Made by a program: the position numbers and the translations under genes
Notes under the pieces: model-generated
Database searches by the model: none
What the model saw: the letters and a program-made list of their open reading frames with translations, nothing else
What the model was told of the DNA's origin: nothing
Source of the DNA: Pseudo-nitzschia pungens
Lineage: Eukaryota > Bacillariophyta > Bacillariophyceae > Bacillariales > Bacillariaceae
Length of the DNA: 64,000 nucleotides
Assembly (NCBI GenBank): GCA_037355855.1
Contig: CM074761.1
Span: 6,095,346-6,159,345, forward strand
Direction of reading: 5' to 3'
Shown: positions 31,861 to 41,662 of the stretch, in pieces
Layout of the letters: every line of letters begins with the position of its first letter
Position numbering within the stretch: position 1 is the stretch's first letter

Positions 31861-32879
31861 ACTTCCGGTATTGTGACATGTTCTTCGCAGCCAAAATATT
31901 GCTATCGAATCGTGATGTAGCAAAAGACATTCCCATGATGGGACTTGAACCAGCAACACTACATTCTGTCCACCCATTGGTGCCACTATTACTATCTACT
32001 TCTGACAGATTGATGTTCTCGCTATCTTATAATGCTACTAGTACGATCTCGGGGAAGGGGCATCGTGTATAATATGTACCAACAGGTACTATGTATGCAG
32101 ACATGTCATTTTTTCTTTTACTAAGACTGTAGACTTAGTACTGTAATCTACGTACATTGCTGTCATTTTTTCCAGTCAGCCTGTACAAACAGTACTGTTA
32201 CCTACGTACATTATGTGCATCATTGCGGTGAATTTTGTTGTTCGATTTTCCGCCCCACATCTCCCTCGTGGAGGATGTGTCATAATTTTCATTTTCGTTT
32301 CATTTCATGCATCGGAATATTCTGGCCGGACCAGTTTAACGTAGCCTTCAGGCACCGGGACCATCTCTTTTGAAGAAGACACACATGCTGTGGCGAGCTT
32401 GAGAACGGCCGCTCTTGCTTTCTGCACTGTTGTCTGATTCATATCACGGAGGTAGGGTGTGTTGAAGTCCTGGAACTACCTGGCTTACCCAGATATACGA
32501 CGTACTGAAATTGAAAACAACGAAGACGAAAATCACAACCGATTGGTGCGGAGACGGACGACGACGACGAAGGTACGATCGCTCCAGAGATGGCCGACGG
32601 GGGTACAATCGCTCCAGAGAGGGACGATGGGGGTACGATCGCTACGATTGCTTCGGACGGGGACGACGAGGGTACTAACGGTTTGTCGTTGTTTTTTTAA
32701 ATTTCGTCTTTCCAGAGAAAAACGACACCCCTACGATTTTCGGTTGTTGCGACGACGGAGACGGAGGGGAACGACCGATACGATTGCTGAAAAGGGGAAC
32801 GACCGATACGATTGCTGAAAAGGGGAACGACCGATACGATCGCTGACAAGGAAAGACGACCACGGCAAGAGTTCTTTAA
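31861..32879. other. Downstream part of repeat C and low-complexity DNA
   Basis: Contains GGGACTTGAACCAGCAAC at about 31940-31957, whose complement resembles a tRNA T-arm/B-box (GGTTCAAGTCCC); the second copy (about 57936-57956) is broken by an insertion. Then come sequence shared with 58200-58640 and GATACGATTGCTGAAAAGGG repeats near 32775-32845. No gene called. Confidence 0.45.
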
Positions 32880-35182
32880 AAATATTCTCGTGTATTATCC
32901 CCCCTGTATTATCGACGCGTTGGTTGCTGCTTGCTGTCCCCCCCCCCCTGTATTTTCGACGCGTTGCTCCTGCTTGCTGTCCCCCCCCCTGTATTATCGA
33001 CGCGTTGCTCCTGCTTGCTGTCCCCCCCCTGTATTATCGACGCGTTGCTCCTGCTTGCTGTCCCCCCCCTGTATTATCGACGCGTTGCTCCTGCTTGCTG
33101 TCCCTCCCTGTATTATCGACGCGTTGCTGCTTGCTGTCCCCCCTATATTATCAACGCGTTGCTGCTGCTCGCTGTCCCTCCTGTATTATCGACGCGTTGT
33201 TGCTTGCTGCTGCTTGCTGTCCCCCCCCTGTATTATCGACGCGTTGCTGCTGCTTGCTGTCCCCCCCCTGTATTATCGACGCGTTGCTCCTGCTTGCTGT
33301 CCCCCCCCTGTATTATCGACGCGTTGCTCCTGCTTGCTGTCCCCCCCTGTATTATTGACGCGTTTGTATTATCGACGCGTTGCTGCTTGCTGCTTGCTGT
33401 CCCCCCTGTATTATCGACGCGTTGCTGTTTGTATTATCGACTTGCTGCTTGCTGTCCCCCCCCGTATTATCGACGCGTTGCTGCTGCTTGCTGCTTGCTG
33501 TCCCCCCCCTGTATTATCGACGCGTTGCTGCTGCTTGCTGCTTGCTGTCCCCCCCCTGTATTATCGACGCGTTGCTGCTGCTTGCTGCTTGCTGTTTGCT
33601 GTCCCCCCCCCTGTATTATCGCCGCGTTTTGTATAATCGAGACGCGTTGCTGCTGCTTGCTGTCCCCCCCTGTATTATCGACGCGTTGCTGCTTGCTGCT
33701 GCTTGCTGTCCCCCCCTGTATTATCGACGCGTTGCTGCTTGCTGCTGCTTGCTGTCCCCCCCTGTATTATCGACGCGTTGCTGTTTGCTGCTGCTTGCTG
33801 TCCCCCCTGTATTATCGACGCGTTGCTGCTTGCTGTCCCCCCTGTATTGTCGACGCGTTCGTTGCTGCTTGCTGTCCCCCCTGTATTTTCGACGCGTTTC
33901 TGCTTGCTGTCCCCCCTGTATTTTCGACGCGTTGCTGCTTGCTGTCCCCCCTGTATTATCGACGCGTTGCTGCTTGCTGTCCCCCCTGTATTATCGACGT
34001 GTTGCTGCTTGCTGTCTCCCTGTATTATTGACGCGTTTGTATTATCGACGCGTTGCTGCTTGCTGTCCCCCCCCTGTATTATTGACGCGTTGCTGCTGCT
34101 TGCTGTCCCCCCCCTGTATTATCGACGCGTTGCTGCTTCCCACCCTGTATTATCGACGCGTTTCTGCTTGCTGTCCCCCCTGTATTATCGACGCGTTGCT
34201 GCTGCTTGCTGTCCCCCCTGTATTTTCGACGCGTTGCTGCTGCTCGCTGTCCCACCCCTGTATTATCGACGCGTTGCTGCTGCTTGCTGCTCGCTGTCCC
34301 ACCCCTGTATTTTTGACGCGTTGCTGTTTGCTGTTTGCTGTCCCCCCTGTATTATCGACGCGTTTGTATTATCGAGACGCGTTGCTGCTGCTTGCTGTCC
34401 CCCCCCTGTATTGTCGACGCGTTCGTTGCTGCTTCTTGCTGCTTGCTGTCCCCCCCCTGTATTTTCGACGCGTTCGTTGCTGCTTGCTGCTTGCTGTCCC
34501 ACCCCTGTATTTTTGACGCGTTGCTGTTTGCTGCTTGCTGTCCCCCCCCTGTATTTTCGACGCGTTCGTTGCTGCTTGCTGCTTGCTGTCCCCCCTGTAT
34601 TGTCGACGCGTTCGTTGCTGCTTGCTGCTTGCTGTCCCCCCCTGTATTATCGACGCGTTGCTGCTGCTTGTTGCTGCTTGCTGTCCCCCCTGTATTATCG
34701 ACGCGTTGCTGCTGCTTGCTGTCCCCCCCCTTGTATTATCGACGCGTTGCTGCTGCTTGCTGTCCCCCCCCTGTATTATTGACGCGTTGCTGCTGCTTGC
34801 TGTCCCCCCCTGTATTATCGACGCGTTTGTATTATCGACGCATTGCTGCTTGCTGCTTGCTGTCCCCCCCTTTATAATCGACGCGTTTCTGCTGCTTGCT
34901 GTCCCCCCTGTATTATCGATGTGTTGCTGCTTGCTGCTTGCTGTCCCCCCCTGTATTATCGACGCGTTGCTGCTGCTTGCTGTCCCCCCTGTATTATCGA
35001 CGCGTTGCTGCTTGCTGCTTGCTGTCCCCCCTGTATTATCGACGCGTTGCTGCTTGCTGCTTGCTGTCCCCCCTGTATTATCGACGCGTTGCTGCTGCTT
35101 GCTGTCCCCCCCCTGTATTATCGACGCGTTGCTGCTGCTTGCTGTCCCCCCTGTATTATCGACGTGTTGCTGCTTGCTGCAT
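32880..35182. repeat. 2.3-kb GACGCGTTGCTGCTTGCTGTCCCC minisatellite
   Basis: About fifty units of TGTATTATCGACGCGTTGCT followed by one to four (GCT)GCTTGCT words and a C-run. Unit length varies from about 34 to 60 bp. Variation is chiefly in the number of GCTTGCT words and in C-run length. All long open frames here are by-products of the repeat. Confidence 0.95.
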
Positions 35183-35499
35183 AGTGTCATTGTCAGTCCA
35201 TACTGTGATGGTGTGTGTCGGACCAAAGGGAGGGTGACTTCGGCTTTCGCAGAAGAAATAAAATCCATAAGATCGTTCTTAACATAATAAGTTCGGCAAT
35301 CACTGTTGGAATACAGATGCCTGGAGAGGCCTTGAGATACGTATCGGTAGGTGTGAAAGTGGCTCGATTCTTGTTTGTATCCCTTGAAGGATTTTGATTT
35401 TCTTCTTCTTCCAGAGGCAATGCAGTTGCGACATTGGAATGTCTTGGGTATTCTGGGCTCATTGGCAAAGTGCCTTGGGTCGGAGGAAGCTTTCGGCAT
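35183..35499 (-). pseudogene. Transposase-like N-terminal fragment fused to the minisatellite
   Basis: From the ATG at 35499: MPKASSDPRHFANEPR, then a zinc-finger-like FQCRNCIASGRRRK and YVSQGLSRHLYSNSDCRTYY. The Cys/His spacing with GLSRHL and a final CxxYY resembles N-termini of large DDE transposon proteins (for example KDZ/Plavaka types); this is resemblance from memory only. About 100 residues in, the frame passes directly into the minisatellite, so the rest of the gene is lost. It lies about 0.4 kb inside the right end of C1 and reads inward, as expected for that element's own gene. Confidence 0.5.
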
Positions 35500-35917
35500 G
35501 GTGGTGTGTGTTTTTGTGATGCGATTCCGGTATGTGATGTGACACCACTGAAAAAAAAAGTTGACAAAGGTGCGTGACGAAACACTTTTGTGTGATTGAA
35601 GTAAATTGGATTAAAAATTATTTGTTGTGTTGAGTCAAGTGTGTCAAATGTGTAAAATGGAATGAAAATGTGAAGAGGGACTGAATGTCAGGGTCTAGAA
35701 CAGAACATTTCCGTCGACACGTTGGGGGAGTTGAGAAAAGGGAGAAATGTGGTTGAGAATAATGGAAAAAAGTGGAGAATAATGGAAAAAAGGTTGTGAA
35801 ATAAAAAATTGGGGTCGCATTTTTTTAGACAAGTCACGATTGGGTCGCGATCCGGTCGCGATTGGTCGCGATGGGTCGCGAACCAGTTTTCGGACGCTCT
35901 TGGAGGGGACGCTTGCC
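35500..35917. other. Right terminal region of C1
   Basis: Non-coding. Subterminal GGTCGCGA words are clustered at about 35841-35883, next to the terminal inverse of CGTCCGAAAACTGG. Confidence 0.55.
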
Positions 35918-36190
35918 AGCAAGCGTTGCTTGCTGCTTGTTGCTGCTGCAGGGTGTTTTCGATACTGTTCGTGTTACTCGTAGAAATGGTACATGAAAAT
36001 CTGTACTGTAATACCAAAGTAATGCTTTTGTTTTCTAGCGTGGGACTCAGTAGATTTACAGTACACAGAGCTGCATGTGGGAGTATTTTTGTTTGAAATT
36101 TCACACACAACTCCGTGCTTTGAGCAAATGAGTCATGCGCACCCCGCGCGCATTAAGAGAGAACTCCGTGCTTTGAGCAATACTTTGCTG
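35918..36190 (-). repeat. U spacer region, copy 2 (reversed)
   Basis: Reverse counterpart of 21500-21915: GCCAGCAAGCG...GCTTGCTGCTTGTTGCTGCTGC, GTGGGACTC, CTCCGTGCTTTGAGCAAATGA, GCGCGCATTAAGAGAG. The CTCCGTGCTTTGAGCAA word is present twice (about 36110 and 36163). Confidence 0.8.
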
Positions 36191-36940
36191 GACGGGACTG
36201 TTGATGGGACTGTTGATCGGCTCGCGCATTTTTGTAGGTGGGACTGAAGATCTCAGTAGAATTAGTACTGAGGGCTACATTTCTACACGGTGTTATCATA
36301 ATATGAGCTCTTTTTTTTGGATCCCACCACCAATTGCTCATAATTTCGAAATCGATTAGTTTTCAAAAGCAAATTTGGTGCTGGTGACCATGGGAAAGCT
36401 CAGTTCCTCTCCTACTCTTGTAAGTCCTTTAACACATTGCTGCTGTTGTCGCTGATGTTGTCGCTGCTGCTGTCGATGTCGCTGCTGTTGTCGCTGATGT
36501 TGTCGCTGATGTTGTCGCTACTGATTGCTCATAATTTCGAAACTGATCAGTTTGAAAAGCAAATTCGCTGGTGACCATGGGGGAAGCTCAGTTCCTCTGC
36601 CCCTGTAAGTTCTCTAACACGTCGCTGTTGCTGTCGTTGCTGCTTTCGCATCTGTTGCTGTCTGTTGCGGTTGCTGCTGCAGCTGCGGCTGTGTCTGTTG
36701 CTGCGTCTGCTGCTGTTGCGTTCTGCCGTTGTTACTGCGGCTGCGTCTGCTGTTGTTGTTGCTGAACCCCAAGCGCTTCGCTGTTGCTTCTGCTGCGCTG
36801 CGGCTGCTTCGCTGCAGTGTCTGCTGCGCTGCGGCGTCTGCTGCGGCTGCTGTTGCGTGTTGCGTCTTTTGCAATTGCTGCTTTTGCTGTTTCCTATTCA
36901 CCAACCCACTGCTTCTTTTGCCTTCTTTGACCACAGGAAG
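36191..36940 (+). other. U2 interior: duplicated exon-1 relic and CTG-rich repeats
   Basis: Two related segments read ACCATGGGAAAGCTCAGTTC...CTTGTAAGTCC (about 36388-36425) and ACCATGGGGGAAGCTCAG...CTGTAAGTTC (about 36570-36612). They look like the tiny first exon and splice donor of the U recombinase, in the orientation expected for reversed U2. They are separated and followed by GTTGTCGCTGATGTT and CTGCTGTTGC repeats. No recombinase body follows. Confidence 0.5.
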
Positions 36941-37083
36941 AGTTCTACTGCTGGTGGTACGTTGGAAAATTCCCACCTGGCTGCTATTCCTGCTGCTGCG
37001 ACCACGGCCAGGGCCTCAGGCCTCCGTCCGAACCACAAGCATTGCCAGCTTCGATTTTGGTCAACTGTGTATTTGAGGCCTCC

Positions 37084-37372
37084 ATACGAACTACGAGCGT
37101 TTCGAGCGTTGCGACTACGAGCGTTTCGAGCGTTGCAACTACGAGCGTTTCGAGCGTTGCAACTACGAGCGTTGCGACTACGAGCGTTGCAACTACGAGC
37201 GTTTCGAGCGTTGCAACTACGAGCGTTGCGACTACGAGCGTTGCAACTACGACTGTTGCGACTACGAGCGTTTCGAGCGTTGCAACTACGAGCGTTTCGA
37301 GGGTTGCAACTACGAGCGTTGCGACTACGAGCGTTTTGAGCGTTGCGACTACGAGCGTTTCGAGCGCTGCAC
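37084..37372. repeat. CTACGAGCGTT(T/G)CGAGCGTTGC minisatellite
   Basis: Units of 15-30 bp built from ACTACGAGCGTTTCGAGCG and ACTACGAGCGTTGCG. The inverse word CGCTCGTAGT also follows repeat B at 62297-62310 and, as CGCTCGTAGC, in the U1 tandem, so the array appears to be an expansion of a U-internal motif. Confidence 0.9.
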
Positions 37373-37379
37373 CAAATTG

Positions 37380-37706
37380 CACGAAGATCCTGTCCTTTTT
37401 GGCATCTACAGCCCCAATATTCACCATGGTATGCTCTCTGGCAAGAAATTGGTCTATTTGACCATTCTCAGCTTTATTTTGGCATGTGCTTTGTCCCTTT
37501 CTGGTGAGTGCCTTTGTGCGTTCTGGGAGGATCAATTCCAAGCAATTCCAAAGTAATGCAATTCATTGCCAAAGAAATGCAATTCATTACCAAAGAAATA
37601 ACTCGATTACTAAAGAAATGACTCTCATTTTTTCCGTTGTGCGCGCTTTTTCAAATTATTACTTAGGTGCCAGTGCACGTGCTCATCCGAGAAAACTTCG
37701 GATTAC
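37380..37706 (-). repeat. U left-end repeat (repeat B), copy 2 (reversed)
   Basis: Reverse counterpart of 17356-17720 with the same block order. The conserved short open frame is intact on the minus strand (about 37541-37405). Confidence 0.85.
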
Positions 37707-38417
37707 CGTAGTAAGATTACGGAATTTTCACGTTTTCGCGCGCAGCGCGACGTTTTCACGCCGGCGTAGCCGGCGTTTCTCACAAGAAAATTCCAGGTTT
37801 CACGGAACCAGTGAAAACGGGATTCACTGAGAGAGATTCCCCTAGTTCCCTGGAGGTGCATTTTGATTTTTAGATGAAATTCCTCTGAACCCCTTCAATT
37901 TTTCCAGCGAGGTCACGTGCCATAAGAAAAAGTATCAAAAATTATCAGCGATTTTCAGTAATTAGGCACATACAATATAGGTGCACTAAGTAAAAACTTT
38001 GAATTTAAGCTTCACAACAACAATTTTCAGCTTTAGGTACATACAACTCGAGTATCAAAACTTAGGTGCACTAAGTGAATAGTTTGAATTTAAGAATCAA
38101 AAACAAGGTGCATGACCTAACAAATTTATTTGCAGAACGTTCCAAAATCATGAAAACAATCACAAATTGAGAATCAGATAAGATGCAAATTGAAAATTAA
38201 GGTACGATACACCAAACCACGTTCTATTTCTTTTGGATCAAAAGACCTGATCTACTAACACGACAGCTCCTCTATTATTACTCATCAAACAACATTCAAC
38301 CACGCCCGTTCAATGTTGTCTGAATCCACCGACGAACCAACGTTGTTTGATTCAAACGATTCCATCGGTCCCGTTTCATTCGAACGTGTTTGAATTTTCT
38401 CAGTCGTCAACTGAACA
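37707..38417. other. Upstream region of the RusA gene with small GC hairpins
   Basis: Holds hairpins CGCGCGCAGCGCG (about 37738-37749) and ACGCCGGC-GTA-GCCGGCGT (37758-37776). Two copies of a TAGGTGCACTAAGT...TTTGAATTTAAG block (about 37980-38100) follow. The RusA promoter presumably lies in 38150-38417; no motif stands out. Confidence 0.5.
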
Positions 38418-39011
38418 ATGGCTCCTACCACACGATCCAAAGCAAATCCACCTCACTTTGATACCCTGAAGTCTATGCCCTTCAAAAGAAATGCTGATGA
38501 ACTGGCAATCACTGTTGCTGGTCGACCACAGTCAATCAAGCGAACTGGCAGTCGAGGTGGAAAGACCTACAGATTTAATACCCAGAAGAAGCTGCAGAAA
38601 GAATTCGTTGCTGCCATCTCCAAAGCACAAACGCTGCATGGCTTCTCCCCAAAATCCTTTGGAAGAAGCAACATCAAAGTTACAGCTGAGTTTGTTTTTC
38701 CTCTCAAGAACGGCAATATCCAGAACGATGTTGACAACCTGGCAAAATTCCTCTTGGATTCTTTTCAACTCAAAGACAAGAATGGAGTCTCTCTCTGTAA
38801 CAACGACCGGCAAGTTGTTAGGCTTGCTGTCTCAAAAATGTATGGCATCAACTGCGGTGAAGGCCTTACAATGTTTCGCATCAAGAAAACCACTGAGGAA
38901 GCACCCAACAACTACCGTCCGTTTTGGTTGAGCGATGACGATGACGATGACAGCAGCAGTGTCAACTCTCAGGAGGTAATTGACTTGACGTTGGACAGCA
39001 CTTCTTTGTAA
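38418..39011 (+). CDS. RusA-type Holliday-junction resolvase
   Basis: A 197-residue intronless protein starting MAPTTRSKANPPH. The middle matches the RusA fold: a basic start AGRPQSIKRTGS, then IQNDVDNLAKFLLDSF with D104, D106 and K110, and NNDRQVVRLAVSK with D130. These correspond in order to the catalytic D70, D72, K76 and D91 of E. coli RusA, a dimeric nuclease that cuts four-way DNA junctions and cruciforms symmetrically. The C-terminal extension is acidic and Ser-rich and carries EVIDLTLDS, which fits a SUMO-interaction motif and suggests a nuclear setting. RusA genes are mostly phage or prophage genes and are unusual in a eukaryote; transfer or carriage by a mobile element is likely. 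It lies about 0.7 kb beyond the end of U2. Confidence 0.85.
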   Translation: MAPTTRSKANPPHFDTLKSMPFKRNADELAITVAGRPQSIKRTGSRGGKTYRFNTQKKLQKEFVAAISKAQTLHGFSPKSFGRSNIKVTAEFVFPLKNGNIQNDVDNLAKFLLDSFQLKDKNGVSLCNNDRQVVRLAVSKMYGINCGEGLTMFRIKKTTEEAPNNYRPFWLSDDDDDDSSSVNSQEVIDLTLDSTSL

Positions 39012-40300
39012 ACGAATTAACTACTAGGTTGTTGTTTATGTTGTTGTCACCATTGACATCATTTGCATTGCTGCTGTCATTTGCGTTGTTGTCATTCGCG
39101 TTGGACTGTTGTCATTTGCATTTGCATTGCTGTTGTTTGTGTCACACTGTTATTTGCGTTCCTGTTCGTGTTGCCACTGCTGTTGCTGTTTGCAACGTTT
39201 GCGGCGTTCGTATTGCTGTTTGTGTTGCTGTTTTTGTTGCCGTTTGTGTTGCCGTTTGTGTCGCCGTTTGTGTGGCCATTTGTGTTGCTGATTGCGTTGT
39301 TTGCGTTTGTGTTGCTGTTTGCGTTTCTGTTTGTGTTGCTGTTTGCATTTCTGTTGTTGTCTGTGTTGCTGTCTGTGTTGCTGTTTGTGGCGTTCACTGT
39401 GTTTCTTTCCTTGTCACTTGCGTCGACGCTGTTGCTGTTGCTGTGGCGCCTTGTTTGGCATTGTCGTCGTTCAAGTTGCTGTTGCTATTGTTCGAATCGA
39501 CGTTGCTGTTGTTTGATTGTTTGCAGCGTTTTGATTGTTTGTTCGATCCATTATTCCAGCGTTTTGATCAGCGTTTTGATCAGCGTTTCGAACCAAATTT
39601 CCGTTGTTTGCAGCGTTTTGATAGTTGTTTGCAACGTTTCGATTGTTGTTAGCGGCGTTTCGATTGCTTCTTGCACTGTTTCGATTGCTTGCAGCATTAC
39701 GAAATCGATTTCTTGCAGAGTAAGGGTTAATGACAATTCGTCTGGCATTGCTGTTGTTTGTGGTTGCTGTTGTTGTTGTTTGTATTGTTGTTGTCGTCAT
39801 TCACATTGCTGTTGTTGAAGTGGGCAATGCTGCTGCGGCGTTTGCCGTGTTTGTTTCGTTGTTTGTTTCGTTGTTTGTCTTCATTGTTTGTTGCATTGTT
39901 GTCATCGTCATTGTTCGCGTTGCTGTCGTTCGAGTTGGCGTTGCTGTTTGCATTGTTTACAGCTGCGGTGTTCGACGTTGCTGCGGCGTTCGACGTTGCT
40001 GCGGCGTTCGACGTTGCTGCGGCGTTCGACGTTGCTGCGGCGTTCGACGTTGCTGCGGCGTTCGACGTTGCTGCGGCGTTCGACGTTGCTGTGGTGTTCG
40101 ACGTTGCTGCGGCATTCGACTCTGTTTCAAAATTGATTTCGTGCGGCGTTAGGGTTGTTAATCGGACGCACAGTTCTTCTGTTGTTGTAGAACACATTTA
40201 AAATATGAGACATCAAACATTGTGTTTGCGTCATCGTTGACATTGTTTCAATAGCCGTTCCTGTCGACGTTGCTCTTGCTGTCAACGTTGCTCTTGCCGC
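39012..40300. repeat. GTTGCTGTTTG-rich low-complexity tract
   Basis: Long run of GTTGCTGTTTGTGTTGC-like words, with TTTTGATCAGCG repeats near 39555-39590 and a block around AAATCGATTTCTTGCAGAGT (39695) that recurs near 40130 and 41112. Open frames across it are repeat by-products. It contains the 18-bp array listed separately. Confidence 0.85.
39966..40125. repeat. 18-bp tandem repeat GTTCGACGTTGCTGCGGC
   Basis: About eight to nine units, nearly identical, with one GTGGT and one ATTCG variant at the right side. Confidence 0.95.
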
Positions 40301-40738
40301 TGTTTGGAGGGCTCGTAGAGTCGGTAGATTTTGTACAAGTTTAGGGATTTTGTTGTTTTAATGTTTTGCTTACTTTAATTGTGAGCAGAAATTTTTAATG
40401 TTTTGCTTACTTTAATTGTGAGCAGAAATGAATCCACTCTAATTTTCTAATTCACTAAATTTTGTTCCTCGGTCACACGTATTCTCGTGTTATTTCTCAT
40501 TTTCTTACATGCATTCTCGTGTTATTTATTGGTTTCTTTGTTCCGGTCCATTCATTCCAAGCCCCCATACATTTGTGTACTGGATCCAGTGGAGACTTAC
40601 TTAATGCTCTGTAGGCTTGGTACTTAAGGTCCTATCTTTTAGTAACTGGAAATGTTTGGACCGGTAGGAGGTAATTCTTCTTTGATTTGAATCGGGCAAG
40701 TCACTGTTTCAAGCACGACTGGAGGTCACGTCCAAACA
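40301..40738. mobile_element. Solo LTR of the copia family at 41.3-47.8 kb
   Basis: TGTTTGGAGGGCTCGTAGAG ... GTCACGTCCAAACA, 438 bp, flanked by the 5-bp duplication GCCGC (40296-40300 and 40739-40743). Same ends as the LTRs at 41263-41662, in opposite orientation. About 37 bases around TTTAATGTTTTGCTTACTTT are duplicated in tandem (about 40357-40428), explaining the greater length. Presumably left by recombination between the two LTRs of a full element. Confidence 0.93.
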
Positions 40739-41262
40739 GCCGCTGTCGCTCTCAACGTTGTTTGCGTTACTGTTCGCGTTGCCACTGCTGTTGCTGTTTG
40801 CGGCGTTCACGTTGCTGTTTGCGACCTTTGCAGCGTTGGTGTTGCTGTTGGTGTTGCCGTTTGTGTTGCCATTTGTGTTACAATTTGTGTTACAATTTGT
40901 GTTGCTGTTTGCGGTGTTTGCGTTTCTGTTGCTGTTTCCGTTGCTGTTTGTGGCGTTTGCTGTGTTTGTTTTGATCAGCGTTTTGATCAGCGTTTTGATC
41001 AGCGTCTGTAGCGTTTCGATCAGCATGTTGATTGCTGTTGTTGTTGTTGTTGTTGTTGTTCGTTTCGTTGTTTCCCATGTTCCTGTTTGCATTGTTGCTT
41101 CTTGCAATTCTGTTTCGAAATCGATTCCGTGCTGCGTAAGGGTTGTTAATCACACACACAGTTCTTCTGGCGCTGCCACTGTTGTTGTTGTTGTTGTTGT
41201 TTGCATTGTTGTCATCGTCGTCGTCGTCGTTGTTGTTGCTGCTGTTCGCATTGCGGTTGCTG
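40739..41262. repeat. GTTGCTGTTTGC-rich low-complexity tract
   Basis: Continuation of the tract left of the solo LTR; interrupted at its right side by the complete copia element. Confidence 0.8.
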
Positions 41263-41662
41263 TGTTTGGACGTGACCTCCAGTCGTGCTTGAAACAGTGA
41301 CTTGCCCGATTCAAACAAAGTGAAAATTACCTCGTACCGGTCCGATCATTCCCAAGAACTAAAAATAAAAGGTTAAGTACCGAATCTACAAGAGCTTAAG
41401 TACAATCCTACAGGAGCCAGTACACAAATGTATGAGGGCTTGGAATGAATGGACCGGGAGAGAGAAACAGATAAATAACACGAGAATGCATGTAAGAAAA
41501 TGAGAAACAACACGAGAATGCGTGTGACCGAGAAACAAAATTAAGTAAATTAGAAAATTAGAGCGGATTCATTTCTGCTCACAAAATTAAAGTAAGCCAA
41601 AGTTACAAAACAATCTCACGCCCAGTATAAAGTCTACACTGATCGTACGAGCCCTCCAAACA
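41263..41662 (+). repeat. 5' LTR
   Basis: 400 bp, TGTTTGGACGTGACCTCCAG ... GAGCCCTCCAAACA, with inverted TGTTTGG/CCAAACA ends. Confidence 0.95.

Larger units (their letters stand above)
28395..32530 (+). repeat. Repeat C, copy 1 (about 4.1 kb)
   Basis: Runs parallel to 54579-58640 with high identity: the terminal word, an AT-rich stretch, a GTCGTCCTTGAAATCGTCG minisatellite, CAGTTGC/CATCATTTT repeats, the 181-bp array, and a CCCACATCTCCCTCGTGGAGG block. The two copies differ mainly in array copy number and small indels. Confidence 0.85.
28395..35917. mobile_element. Nested element C1 inside U2
   Basis: Begins CGTCCGAAAACTGGTTCGCG and ends with the inverse of the same word at about 35888-35913. 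GGTCGCGA words are repeated just inside both ends. Outside it on both sides is TGGAGGGGAC (28384-28393 and 35919-35928), read as a target duplication of about 9-10 bp. Inside are a 181-bp array, a 2.3-kb minisatellite and, near the right end, the 5' part of a minus-strand gene resembling a transposase N-terminus. A 9-10 bp duplication would suit a Mutator-like element, but no catalytic domain remains to test this. Confidence 0.55.
28072..37706 (-). mobile_element. Element U2, reversed and without recombinase, split by nested element C1
   Basis: Same end structures as U1 in opposite orientation: TACTGAAAGTAATATA then palindromes P6 and P7 at the left, and repeat B ending GATTAC at 37706. The spacer region is at 35918-36190, interrupted at 28395 by C1 (to about 35917). 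Without C1, U2 is only about 2.1 kb and has no recombinase gene, so it looks like a non-autonomous internal-deletion copy. Two small plus-strand relics of the recombinase first exon lie at about 36388-36425 and 36570-36612. Confidence 0.65.

Noticed and set aside
32812..35287. Several 250-380 codon open frames on both strands
   Set aside because: All lie in the GACGCGTTGCTGCTTGC minisatellite and translate to repeating Cys/Leu/Pro or Gln/Asn/Thr peptides.
36571..37339. Plus-strand frames rich in Leu/Cys/Arg, and the minus-strand LETLVVAT repeat frame
   Set aside because: By-products of CTG-rich and CGAGCGTT repeats; only the short conserved LPERT segment is kept as a finding.
39029..40201. 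Frames of 100-250 codons on both strands
   Set aside because: They follow GTTGCTG/GTTTGTGTT simple sequence in all phases.
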